Shown here: positions 1 through 6,167 of the stretch, in pieces
Position numbering within the stretch: position 1 is the stretch's first letter
Layout: each line of letters begins with the position of its first letter
Source of the DNA: UBA9715 sp045629845
GTDB taxonomy: Bacteria; Actinomycetota; Coriobacteriia; Coriobacteriales; Eggerthellaceae
DNA: 7,198 nucleotides
Assembly: GCA_045629845.1 (NCBI GenBank)
Contig: JAZQRZ010000027.1
Location: 1 to 7,198 of the forward strand
Direction of reading: 5' to 3'
Notes under the pieces: generated by a model
Database searches by the model: none
What the model saw: only the letters and a program-made list of their open reading frames with translations
Told to the model about the DNA's origin: nothing
Position numbers and translations under genes: made by a program

Positions 1-205
1 TGAACACGCCGATGACCAGCTTGCCGCTGGCCTTGATGTCGTCGAGCGTGCGATACACGGCACCCGACCCCGACGTGCTAGCGCTGCCGCTGGCGCTGCC
101 ACTTGCAGCCGAACCGCTGCCCGATCCGCCGCAACCTGCCAGTACGCCCAACGCCAAAACCAGCGCCGCCGCAACTGCAGCAATTCCCAAAATCCTCTTC
201 TTCAT
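1..205 (-). CDS. Amino-acid ABC transporter solute-binding lipoprotein (family 3 type), N-terminal part, runs off the window
   Basis: This is the extracytoplasmic receptor that would capture a polar amino acid and deliver it to the permease/ATPase genes beside it. Only the first 68 residues are in the window. They show a lipoprotein signal peptide: MKKR, a hydrophobic Ala/Val/Leu core at about residues 5-22, and a lipobox LAGC with the lipidated cysteine at residue 25. A Ser/Gly/Ala linker follows at residues 26-48. The mature start is VYRTLDDIKASGKLVIGVF, whose 'L.DIK.SGKL.IGV' pattern is typical of SBP_bac_3 (PF00497) proteins. The ATG start has GGAG at 215-218, nine bases upstream. Known of the family: such receptors sit with HisM/GlnP permeases and a GlnQ-type ATPase, exactly the genes found upstream. 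A strong terminator separates it from them, so it is probably transcribed on its own. The ligand cannot be told from this fragment. Confidence 0.88.
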   Translation of the reverse strand, partial: MKKRILGIAAVAAALVLALGVLAGCGGSGSGSAASGSASGSASTSGSGAVYRTLDDIKASGKLVIGVF

Positions 206-253
206 ACCCCTCTTCTCCTTCACTCGTGCCTTTCGGCCTTTTTGAACTGTTAC

Positions 254-259
254 ATAGTA
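254..259 (-). promoter_or_regulatory. Weak candidate -10 box for the solute-binding protein gene
   Basis: The 161-base gap between the ATPase and the binding-protein gene contains TACTAT on the minus strand, about 50 bases before the start codon. No good -35 box lies 16-18 bases upstream (CTTTCT or TTTCTA only). I list it because the terminator at 336-368 implies that this gene needs its own promoter somewhere in 206-335. The exact box is uncertain. Confidence 0.25.
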
Positions 260-335
260 GCGAATGATTGAGTATTAGAAAGAGAGATGGGCATTCTTTT
301 TCCTGATACGGCTCTATCGGTTTTGGTGAATGCAG

Positions 336-368
336 AAAAAGAAAAGGGGCTTAACCCCTTTTCTTTTT
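336..368. terminator. Perfect 14-bp hairpin ending the ABC permease/ATPase operon
   Basis: Positions 336-349 (AAAAAGAAAAGGGG) pair perfectly with 355-368 (CCCCTTTTCTTTTT) around a 5-base loop. The outer A/T-rich halves provide a T-rich tail in either direction, so it can act on both strands as an intrinsic terminator. The ATPase stop codon (367-369) lies on the outer edge of the stem, so the hairpin forms directly at the gene end. It separates the permease/ATPase operon from the binding-protein gene downstream. Confidence 0.85.
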
Positions 369-1140
369 ATTCAGTAACGTGAGACCTAACGGCAGCGAAT
401 TCAAACGTATGCAGGAATTCGCGAGCGCGATCGGTTTTTGGATTATCGAAGAACTGCTCGGGAATGCCCTCTTCAATAATATGGCCGCCTTCAAGGAAAA
501 TAACGCGATCAGCTACTGCACGCGCAAAGCTCATCTCATGCGTAACAATAATCATGGTCTTGCCTTCACGAGCAAGATCCAGAATAACGTCGAGTACCTC
601 GTGCACCATTTCGGGGTCGAGCGCGGCGGTAATTTCGTCAAGCAGCATGATTTCGGGCTTCATTGCCAACGCTCGAGCAATAGCAACGCGCTGCTTCTGA
701 CCGCCCGACAACTGGCGCGGATAATCGTTACGCTTATCAAGCAGGCCAACACGTTCAAGCAAAGCTTCGGCTTCTGCTATTGCTTCATCCTTCGGGCGCT
801 TCTGCACCTTTATGGGCGAAAGCGTAACGTTGTCGATAATGGTCTTGTGCGGGAACAAGTCATAGCTTTGGAACACCATACCCAGCTTCTGACGAATCTG
901 CGCGATGTTGCGCGACTTCCCGTCAACTTCTTCGCCTTCGAGCAAAATGCGACCGCCCTGAATATCTTCAAGAGCATTGATGCAGCGCAGAAGCGTAGAC
1001 TTGCCACAACCCGAAGGGCCAATGATTACGATAACTTCACCAGCACGCACTTCCAGATTCAAGCCATCAATGACTACATTGTCGCCGTACGACTTCTTTA
1101 AATCTTCGATGCGAAGTACGATTTCACGTTCGTCTACCAT
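367..1140 (-). CDS. Polar amino-acid ABC transporter ATP-binding protein, GlnQ/HisP type
   Basis: This 257-residue ATPase would power import by the two permeases encoded just upstream. All ABC motifs are present in order: Walker A GPSGCGKST (41-49), Q-loop glutamine at 91 in VFQSYDLFPH, signature LSGGQKQR (144-151), Walker B IMLLDE with D168 and E169, D-loop ALDPE (173-177) and the H-loop histidine at 201 in VTHEM. Length and motif wording match the GlnQ group (COG1126). The Walker B extension reads DEIT rather than the commoner DEPT. This Pro-to-Ile change should not affect catalysis, because the catalytic Glu169 is kept. The start is the ATG at 1140, with GGAG at 1146-1149 five bases upstream. 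The gene follows the second permease after 47 bases that hold a hairpin, and it ends in a strong terminator. The transported amino acid cannot be predicted from the ATPase. Confidence 0.95.
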   Translation of the reverse strand: MVDEREIVLRIEDLKKSYGDNVVIDGLNLEVRAGEVIVIIGPSGCGKSTLLRCINALEDIQGGRILLEGEEVDGKSRNIAQIRQKLGMVFQSYDLFPHKTIIDNVTLSPIKVQKRPKDEAIAEAEALLERVGLLDKRNDYPRQLSGGQKQRVAIARALAMKPEIMLLDEITAALDPEMVHEVLDVILDLAREGKTMIIVTHEMSFARAVADRVIFLEGGHIIEEGIPEQFFDNPKTDRAREFLHTFEFAAVRSHVTE

Positions 1141-1156
1141 GCTTGCTCCATTTCAA

Positions 1157-1189
1157 AATGCGACAAGGAATTTAACCCCTTATCGCATT
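1157..1189 (-). other. Intra-operon hairpin between permease and ATPase genes
   Basis: Positions 1157-1163 (AATGCGA) pair with 1183-1189. After one C/A mismatch, AAGG (1165-1168) pairs with CCTT (1178-1181), leaving a 9-base loop. On the minus strand the hairpin is followed by TTTTG and then, about 5 bases on, by the GGAG of the ATPase gene. The stop codon of the upstream permease lies on its edge. It resembles a weak terminator or an mRNA-processing/stabilising hairpin within the operon. Its function is inferred only. Confidence 0.5.
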
Positions 1190-1865
1190 AATTGCTCCAC
1201 TTCTTTTCAAGGTGGCTAGCCAAAAGACTAATAGGCCAACACACGAAAAAGTACATCAGCAAAATGATGCCGTAGATCCCAAATACCGCGTTGGGGCTGA
1301 CCATGCGATTAGCTTCGATAATCTGCTGGCCAACTTTCATTACTTCAACCACGCCAATCATCATGACAAGACTGGTAGTCTTAATCATGCGAGTAACCAA
1401 ATTGATTGACATAGGAATTAGTTGACGTACAGCCTGCGGAATAACAATGTGATAGTAGGTTTGTGCCTTGTTCATTCCAAGTGCAGCCGCACTTTCGTAC
1501 TGGTGCTTGGGAATACTGGTAAGAGCGCCGCGCACCAGGTCGCCCATTTCGCCAATACCCCAGAAACTGAACACCACAATACTGGATACCTCTGCTGAAA
1601 TGTTGATACCCCACACGCGCGTAGCGCCGAAAAAGACAATGAACATAAGCACGAGCTGCGGCATGATGCGTACGATTTCAAGATAGATACGACTAATGAC
1701 ACGCGCGACAGGATTCTTCCATGTCATAAACACGCCAAACAGCAGACCCAGCACGATACTAATGACTACTGAAATTAAGCTGATTTCGACCGCGACCCAC
1801 AACCCGCCAAGCAAACGGGTCATATTCGCGCCCTTAAACAGCACGTCAAGACCCAAAAGCTCCAT
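1188..1865 (-). CDS. Polar amino-acid ABC transporter permease (HisM/GlnP family), second permease of the operon
   Basis: This 225-residue inner-membrane subunit should pair with the other permease as a heterodimeric translocation channel. Hydrophobic spans are visible at about residues 20-46, 57-80, 92-112, 160-178 and 192-216. The cytoplasmic EAA loop that docks the ATPase is clear: ESAAALGMNKAQTYYHIVIPQA, residues 124-145, with the conserved Gly130 and Pro143. The segment before span 2, EIVRIMPQLV (63-72), corresponds to the family's 'E..R.TP.L..' motif, with Met replacing Thr. The start is the ATG at 1865, with AAAGGA at 1875-1880 nine bases upstream. This start overlaps the end of the preceding permease gene by 20 bases, which suggests translational coupling. 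The family (BPD_transp_1, His/Glu/Gln/Arg type) is secure. The substrate is not. Confidence 0.93.
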   Translation of the reverse strand: MELLGLDVLFKGANMTRLLGGLWVAVEISLISVVISIVLGLLFGVFMTWKNPVARVISRIYLEIVRIMPQLVLMFIVFFGATRVWGINISAEVSSIVVFSFWGIGEMGDLVRGALTSIPKHQYESAAALGMNKAQTYYHIVIPQAVRQLIPMSINLVTRMIKTTSLVMMIGVVEVMKVGQQIIEANRMVSPNAVFGIYGIILLMYFFVCWPISLLASHLEKKWSN

Positions 1866-2505
1866 AGCGGAGTTTCCTTTCTGCGACCGTTCCTAAAATC
1901 GATACTGGCAAAATAATGATGAGATAGAAGATGACGAGCATGACCAAGCATTCCGTCGTCTTGTAATACAAGCCGATAAGGTCCTTTGCCACAAACATAA
2001 GATCCATAAGACTAATAGCGGAAAACACGCTGGTTTCCTTCAACAAGAAAATGATGTTGGCAACAAAAGACTGAATAGATAAGCTAACCGCCTGCGGCAA
2101 CGTAATGTATCGCATAACCTGAGCAGGGGTCATTCCTAACGAAAGCGCACTTTCCGTTTGAATAGGATCAACTGCTTCAAGGCCACTGCGGAAAGTTTCG
2201 GCCATATAAGCGCCACCAAGCAAAGCCAAACCAAGCATGCCGCACGCTTCAGCAGAAATAGGCACACCAATACGCGGTAGTGCAAAATACATGAAAAACA
2301 GCTGAATAAGCAGCGGCGTATTTCGGAAGAGTTCGATGTATACGCACGCCAACTGATACAACACTGGAATCTTGAAATGCGTGATTACAGCAACGATAAG
2401 GCCGATAACAAGCGACCCTAAAATGCCAATCCAACCGATGCGCAGGGTAAGCCACATAGCTTGCTCGAACAACGGCAAATAATCTGCCATCGCAGCAAAA
2501 TCCAT
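1846..2505 (-). CDS. Polar amino-acid ABC transporter permease (HisQ/GlnP family), first gene of the operon
   Basis: This 219-residue integral membrane subunit is the first gene of the ABC import operon. Predicted spans lie at about residues 18-42, 50-76, 87-105, 143-165 and 185-208. The family signature before span 2 is textbook: ELFRNTPLLIQLFF (58-71). The EAA loop is ESALSLGMTPAQVMRYITLPQA (118-139). The start chosen is the ATG at 2505, which has AAAGGAG at 2510-2516 only 4 bases away. The next in-frame Met (residue 6) would be too far from this site. The reading frame ends 20 bases inside the next permease gene. Two permeases plus one ATPase is the usual arrangement for polar amino-acid uptake systems. 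The sequence differs from its sister permease enough to expect a heterodimer rather than a recent duplication. Confidence 0.94.
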   Translation of the reverse strand: MDFAAMADYLPLFEQAMWLTLRIGWIGILGSLVIGLIVAVITHFKIPVLYQLACVYIELFRNTPLLIQLFFMYFALPRIGVPISAEACGMLGLALLGGAYMAETFRSGLEAVDPIQTESALSLGMTPAQVMRYITLPQAVSLSIQSFVANIIFLLKETSVFSAISLMDLMFVAKDLIGLYYKTTECLVMLVIFYLIIILPVSILGTVAERKLRYGAFGS

Positions 2506-2550
2506 ATGGCTCCTTTCTATTCGGTCCTGCTCAGTAGTCGCAAATCACAG

Positions 2551-2556
2551 AGTATA
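2551..2556 (-). promoter_or_regulatory. Candidate -10 box for the ABC permease/ATPase operon
   Basis: TATACT on the minus strand lies about 45 bases before the first permease start, in the 183-base gap after the ligase gene. It is a 5/6 match to the -10 consensus. The region 17 bases upstream (TTCCCG) is a poor -35 match, so the promoter may depend on an activator or may be misplaced. No obvious operator palindrome was found between it and the gene. Confidence 0.4.
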
Positions 2557-2627
2557 TACGAAGGACAGGAAAGCGGGAATAGACCCACGATAAACTCTTG
2601 TTTGCAAAGGTAAACGGCCTAAACAGA

Positions 2628-2655
2628 GCGGAGTGCGCCATCTGGAGCACTCCGC
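2628..2655 (-). terminator. Gene-end hairpin after the acyl-CoA ligase gene
   Basis: GCGGAGTGC (2628-2636) pairs perfectly with GCACTCCGC (2647-2655), and the loop is 10 bases, CCA and TGG inside it being able to pair in part. It begins about 33 bases after the ligase stop codon. The minus-strand tail TCTGTTTAGG is only moderately T-rich, so termination may be partial. Its position at the end of a gene and before a promoter supports a terminator role. Confidence 0.55.
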
Positions 2656-2688
2656 ATCAGTCGTACAAAACACCCAGATTAACGCGCC

Positions 2689-4329
2689 TTAACGTGCACC
2701 CTCTTGTGCAACCAAGTTCGTTGCTCCATAACGTTCGCGTAACGCAGGCTTGTCAATCTTACCTGTAGAATTGCGCGGAACCTCAGAGAAGATGTAGCGA
2801 CGCGGGCGCTTATAACGAGGCAGGTCAAGGCAGAAATCAGTGATTTCCTCCTCAGTCATGGTGCGACCTTCCTTCAGCTCGATAATGGCGCAAGCGATTT
2901 CGCCCAAGCGTTCATCAGGAATGCCAATAACTGCCACATCCTTAACCGCATCGTTGCCGCGAATATAAGCTTCAATCTGAACGGGATACAGGTTTTCGCC
3001 ACCAGTAATAATGACATCTTTCGCGCGATCAACCAGCGTAATGAAGCCGTCGGCATCTATCTTTGCTACGTCACCTGTGTACAACCAGCCATCACGCAAC
3101 GAATCGGCTGTAGCCTCGGGATTGTTGTAATACTCGACCATGACGCAGTTACCACGCAAGCACAACTCGCCGACATCGGGGCTGCCAGGTTCGATAACCG
3201 AACCGTCTTCACGACGAATTTCCGCTTCCCAACCCCAGCCAGGAACACCATTGGTTTCCAAGTGCTCAAAGTTTTCGACACCCAGATGGATACTGCCAGG
3301 GCCCATGCCCTCAGACAGACCGTAGTTGTTATCGTATTCGTGATTGGGGAATTGTTTCTTCCAGCGACGCACCAAGCTAGGCGGTACGGGCTGCGCGCCA
3401 ATATGCATAAGACGCCACTGATCAAGACGATAGTTATTAAGGTCAACCTTACCGTCATCGATAGCATCCAGAATGTCTTGCGCCCACGGCACAAGCAACC
3501 ACACCAGCGTGCAATGCTCTTCTGATACCGTTTGCAGAATCCAATCGGGGCGTACACCACGAAGGATTACGCCCTTGCTGCCGCTAACCAAGCTGCCAAA
3601 CCAGTGAATCTTGGCACCCGTGTGATACAGCGGCGGAATGCACAGGAAGCAGTCGTCGCGCGTTTGACCATGATGATGCTGCTCGCACAGACCAGCCTGA
3701 AGCAAGCTGCGATGGTTATGCAGAATAGCCTTCGGGAAACCCGTCGTACCACTGCTGAAATAAATGGCTGCGTTGTCATCGTCGCTGATAACCACATCGG
3801 GCTCTTCAGCAGCAAAGTGCGTAACACGACGATTGTAGCTGTGCGCAAACGTCGGGCAATCTTCGCCCACGAAGTACAAGTTCTTAACTTGCGGAATGCG
3901 CTCGACAATCTGCTCGACACGACCGATGAATTCAGGCCCAAAGATAAGCACTTCTGCATCGGAAAGTTCAAGACAATACTTGATTTCGTCAGCGGTATAG
4001 CGATAGTTCATAGGAACCGCGACTGCACCCGCCTTCAGCACACCGAAATAAATCGGCAGCCATTCAAGACAGTTCATAAGCAAGATAGCAACCTTAGTAT
4101 CGCGCTTTACGCCTGCATCAATCAGCAAGTGAGCAAAGCGATTTGCCTGGTCGTTGAAAACCTTCCAGCTGATTTCGCGACGATAACGCAGCGCGGGGGT
4201 TGCTTCTACCAGTTCGTAGTCGCGCCATGTTTTGCCACGTTCATCACGAATGGCAGGGTTAACCTCGACAAGCGCAATGTCGTCGGGATACTTGGCGGCG
4301 TTCATGATTAAGTAATCAGTTGCGGGCAT
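2689..4329 (-). CDS. Class I adenylate-forming acyl-CoA ligase (AMP-dependent acyl-CoA synthetase), substrate unknown
   Basis: The enzyme should activate a carboxylic acid with ATP to an acyl-AMP and then form the CoA thioester in the cytoplasm. The 546-residue length fits the family, and all core motifs are intact: phosphate loop YFSSGTTGFPK (190-200), IPPLYHTGA (231-239), NNYGLSEG (334-341), YTGD with Asp420, the DRAKDVIITGGENLYP hinge region (434-449), and NSTGK with the catalytic Lys524 near the C-terminus. Residues 24-52 form an extra stretch between 'ALVE' and 'ISW' that many fatty-acyl ligases lack. I recall similar stretches in synthetases of anaerobes but could not check. The start is uncertain. 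The ATG at 4341 directly abuts the GAGAGG ribosome site (4342-4347), too close to use it, whereas the ATG at 4329 is 12 bases away and is preferred. The neighbours are transporters, so context does not name the acid. CaiC-like, medium-chain and aromatic acids all remain possible. Confidence 0.92.
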   Translation of the reverse strand: MPATDYLIMNAAKYPDDIALVEVNPAIRDERGKTWRDYELVEATPALRYRREISWKVFNDQANRFAHLLIDAGVKRDTKVAILLMNCLEWLPIYFGVLKAGAVAVPMNYRYTADEIKYCLELSDAEVLIFGPEFIGRVEQIVERIPQVKNLYFVGEDCPTFAHSYNRRVTHFAAEEPDVVISDDDNAAIYFSSGTTGFPKAILHNHRSLLQAGLCEQHHHGQTRDDCFLCIPPLYHTGAKIHWFGSLVSGSKGVILRGVRPDWILQTVSEEHCTLVWLLVPWAQDILDAIDDGKVDLNNYRLDQWRLMHIGAQPVPPSLVRRWKKQFPNHEYDNNYGLSEGMGPGSIHLGVENFEHLETNGVPGWGWEAEIRREDGSVIEPGSPDVGELCLRGNCVMVEYYNNPEATADSLRDGWLYTGDVAKIDADGFITLVDRAKDVIITGGENLYPVQIEAYIRGNDAVKDVAVIGIPDERLGEIACAIIELKEGRTMTEEEITDFCLDLPRYKRPRRYIFSEVPRNSTGKIDKPALRERYGATNLVAQEGAR

Positions 4330-4347
4330 GCCTTGTTCCATCCTCTC

Positions 4348-4380
4348 AAAAATGTGAAAAGAGCCTGACCCTTTTCACAT
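4348..4380 (-). terminator. Terminator-like hairpin in the leader of the acyl-CoA ligase gene
   Basis: On the minus strand ATGTGAAAAG (4380-4371) pairs with CTTTTCACAT (4361-4352). G-U, G-C and U-G pairs can continue the stem to a CAG triloop, and TTTTT (4352-4348) follows. This is the form of an intrinsic terminator. It lies immediately before the GAGAGG ribosome site of the ligase, which leaves no room for a promoter after it. It is therefore either an attenuator in the ligase leader or a second terminator for the NCS1 gene that ligase transcripts must read through. Confidence 0.6.
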
Positions 4381-4398
4381 GCAAAGCAAACGAAGCAC

Positions 4399-4404
4399 AG
4401 TATA
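4399..4404 (-). promoter_or_regulatory. Candidate -10 box for the ligase gene
   Basis: TATACT on the minus strand is the same hexamer as proposed for the ABC operon. It lies about 60 bases before the ligase start and just after the gene-end hairpin of the NCS1 gene. There is no convincing -35 box, since the 17-base position falls in the hairpin arm (GCCCCA). If used, transcription would begin at about 4392 and the short leader would contain the hairpin at 4352-4380. Confidence 0.35.
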
Positions 4405-4419
4405 AGCGAATTGAACTTA

Positions 4420-4452
4420 AATGGGGCATCCGCCATCGACGAATGCCCCATT
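4420..4452 (-). terminator. Gene-end hairpin after the NCS1 permease gene
   Basis: AATGGGGCAT (4420-4429) pairs perfectly with ATGCCCCATT (4443-4452) around a 13-base loop, starting 26 bases after the permease stop codon. The minus-strand tail TTTAAGTTCAATT is A/T-rich but has no long T run. A partial terminator or 3'-end stabiliser is likely. Confidence 0.55.
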
Positions 4453-4478
4453 CTTAGTGCTTAGATGCGCCAAATAAA

Positions 4479-5903
4479 CTAGACAATTTCTAGGTCGTTG
4501 CGATCGCGCAGCGAATAGCGCTTGCCCCACGGAGTAAGCGTAAGGATGAGATAAGTTAAGCCACCAGTAATCAAAGTGAAGCCAGAACCCGTAGTTACAT
4601 AGAAAATTGGACTGTTTACGGTGCCAAACATGGGGTTATACACCATGAGACCGCAAGCAAGACCAACAACAATAGCGATAACACCAATGATATTGAAGCC
4701 ACCTGGATACTTGTAAGCATCATGACCTTCCAGGAAGAAGGCTGACTTCAGCGACAGCTTACGCTTACGCAGGATAAAGCAGTCGACCAAAATGATGCCG
4801 TTAATGGGACCCTGCAGGTATGCAGCAATACTGATGAACGCACCAAAGTTTTCGGACACGCCACCCCAAATGGTAAGACCACTGATAAGAATAGCCATAA
4901 CAATTACCAGGGCCTTATAAGAAACCTTTGGCATTGCAGACTTAATAACCATGTCGTTAACGTACAGGCCATTACCCATGGTGCCGATGTTTGCAAACGC
5001 CACCATGATAAGAGCCAGCAGCGACATTTCAGGGCCGCACAGCGTAGCCAGCATAACGGTGGGATCGGAAGTATATTCACCAACAGCTGCAAACATAACC
5101 AAGGCCATGATGCCACCAATAAACACGAACAGCGGAGCAATAATGCCATAAGCAGCGCTGGTAGACCAATAAGCAGAGCGTTCGCTGTGGCACAAACGCG
5201 GCAGAATATAAGCCTGCGTTGACCACGAAAACGCGAAGGCTACCATGCCTTCGTTCGAAAATGCGAAGGCCTCGAGCGGACTTGAATAGGCAGAAAGATC
5301 AGGCTGAATAGCTGTTAAATCAGCAGGCGATACGCTAAAGCAAATTCCAATAACAACGACACCAACAACCAACAGCGAGATAACCATGATGCGCGAGGAC
5401 CACTTAATAACATCGGGGCCGCCCAAAGCAATAAGCACACCTAAGATTACGCATATCACACCCAAGAATGGCACGATAGCAGCCGGTATTGTTACGCCAA
5501 ACACACCGAACAACTGCACCAGCGAGTCTCTAAATAAGTCGGCAGTAACAGCATACCAACCGAAATTCAAAACGGGACAAAGGAATGCCATGACTGCCAC
5601 ACCGTTCTTACCAAGGGCAGAACGCAGCCAAATCCACAGGTCGATGCCATAACGCGTCGAAAACCAAATCGGCAGCATTTCGAGCAAAATGAAGAAAACC
5701 GAAACGCCAAAAATGCTGATAAGCATCTGCTGGAAGTTAACCAAACCAGCAGAGTAAGCGCCCTGTTGATAACACCAGGTAGCAATTGCAAAACCACTCG
5801 TAACTAAGAAGCAGTCAGCAAACGAATACTTACGATCGCCCTTTACAAGCGGCACGATACCGAAAAGCGTTTCGTTGCGGATGAAATCATCATGCTTACC
5901 CAT
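4479..5903 (-). CDS. NCS1-family nucleobase/heterocycle permease (cytosine/purine/allantoin type)
   Basis: This 474-residue membrane protein should be a cation-coupled symporter importing cytosine, a purine, allantoin, a hydantoin or a related compound. It shows about 12 hydrophobic spans after a short hydrophilic N-terminus. Family features (Transp_cyt_pur, PF02133) include the first-span region KYSFADCFLVTSGFAIATW, the LNFGWYAVTADLF segment of span 3 that matches CodB-like 'GW.GV..A.F', an ANIGTMGNGLYVND span-8 region, LQGPINGIILVDCFILRKRKL before the C-terminal spans, and the YKYPGGFN motif. The start chosen is the ATG at 5903. GGGGGTGA (5911-5918) lies 7 bases upstream within the end of the preceding small gene, whose stop is only 2 bases away. 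An in-frame ATG 17 codons further upstream would overlap that gene and lacks support. Specificity within NCS1 cannot be read from the sequence. Confidence 0.9.
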   Translation of the reverse strand: MGKHDDFIRNETLFGIVPLVKGDRKYSFADCFLVTSGFAIATWCYQQGAYSAGLVNFQQMLISIFGVSVFFILLEMLPIWFSTRYGIDLWIWLRSALGKNGVAVMAFLCPVLNFGWYAVTADLFRDSLVQLFGVFGVTIPAAIVPFLGVICVILGVLIALGGPDVIKWSSRIMVISLLVVGVVVIGICFSVSPADLTAIQPDLSAYSSPLEAFAFSNEGMVAFAFSWSTQAYILPRLCHSERSAYWSTSAAYGIIAPLFVFIGGIMALVMFAAVGEYTSDPTVMLATLCGPEMSLLALIMVAFANIGTMGNGLYVNDMVIKSAMPKVSYKALVIVMAILISGLTIWGGVSENFGAFISIAAYLQGPINGIILVDCFILRKRKLSLKSAFFLEGHDAYKYPGGFNIIGVIAIVVGLACGLMVYNPMFGTVNSPIFYVTTGSGFTLITGGLTYLILTLTPWGKRYSLRDRNDLEIV

Positions 5904-5905
5904 GA

Positions 5906-6091
5906 TTACATCACCCCCGCAGTCAAGGTTGCAACCTCGACAACGACCAAGCAAATCGCCATGACCACACCTGCGATGATGTAGTCAATCTTCTTCATGC
6001 GCGTAGGAAACTCGTAATCAGAGCTTTCCATCATGCCCAAGCGCTTTGTCACCTCGGCATTCAATTCTGTTTCAAAATCTGTTTCGGACAC
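5906..6091 (-). CDS. Small single-span membrane protein coupled to the NCS1 permease
   Basis: This 61-residue protein has no function I recognise. Residues 1-34 are hydrophilic and acid-rich (SETDFETELNAE), with a basic patch (R31, K33, K34). Residues 35-58 form one strongly hydrophobic helix, IDYIIAGVVMAICLVVVEV, carrying a single acidic residue (E52). By the positive-inside rule the N-terminus would be cytoplasmic. Evidence that it is real: a GTG start with GAAAGGA (6098-6104) six bases upstream, a strong promoter before it, and a stop codon 2 bases before the permease ATG, whose ribosome site lies within this gene's last codons. It could be an accessory or regulatory subunit of the permease, or a translated leader that sets permease expression. 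Both are inferences. Confidence 0.72.
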   Translation of the reverse strand: MSETDFETELNAEVTKRLGMMESSDYEFPTRMKKIDYIIAGVVMAICLVVVEVATLTAGVM

Positions 6092-6121
6092 TCTTTTTCC
6101 TTTCTAGCACTTTGCGGCAGG

Positions 6122-6147
6122 AAAAAATAAACGCTGAGCTGCGCTTT
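6122..6147 (-). other. Possible weak leader hairpin with T run upstream of the small membrane protein gene
   Basis: In the 5' leader, minus-strand AAA-G-CGC can pair with GCG-TTT around AGCTCA (6129-6147), with one bulged G. ATTTTTT follows (6122-6128). The stem is short and weak, so it may be chance in an A/T-rich leader. If real it would be an attenuator-like element for the permease unit. Confidence 0.2.
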
Positions 6148-6167
6148 TTATCTTCCGTCCCCTTATG

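Noticed and set aside
379..1101. A 240-codon open frame on the plus strand opposite the ABC ATPase gene
   Set aside because: It mirrors a gene with full ABC motifs, has no ribosome site, and its translation shows no domain. It is open only because of the codon use of the minus-strand gene.
2506..2627. A possible operator or riboswitch before the ABC permease operon
   Set aside because: I saw no inverted repeat, T-box or other known RNA motif in this gap beyond a -10-like box.
3532..4311. A 259-codon open frame on the plus strand opposite the acyl-CoA ligase
   Set aside because: The minus-strand ligase is beyond doubt. The antisense product resembles no protein I know and lacks a credible start site.
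242..4416. GTTCAA/TTGAAC hexamers near several promoters (242-247, 4411-4416, 6168-6203) as a shared regulon site
   Set aside because: A single hexamer is expected a few times by chance in 7 kb on both strands, and it also occurs inside coding sequence near 733. Only the paired copy at 6168-6203 has structure worth reporting.
5904..5954. A longer NCS1 permease start 17 codons upstream of the ATG at 5903
   Set aside because: The extension is Cys/Gly-rich, overlaps the small membrane protein gene in another frame, and has no ribosome site, whereas the ATG at 5903 has one at 5911-5918.
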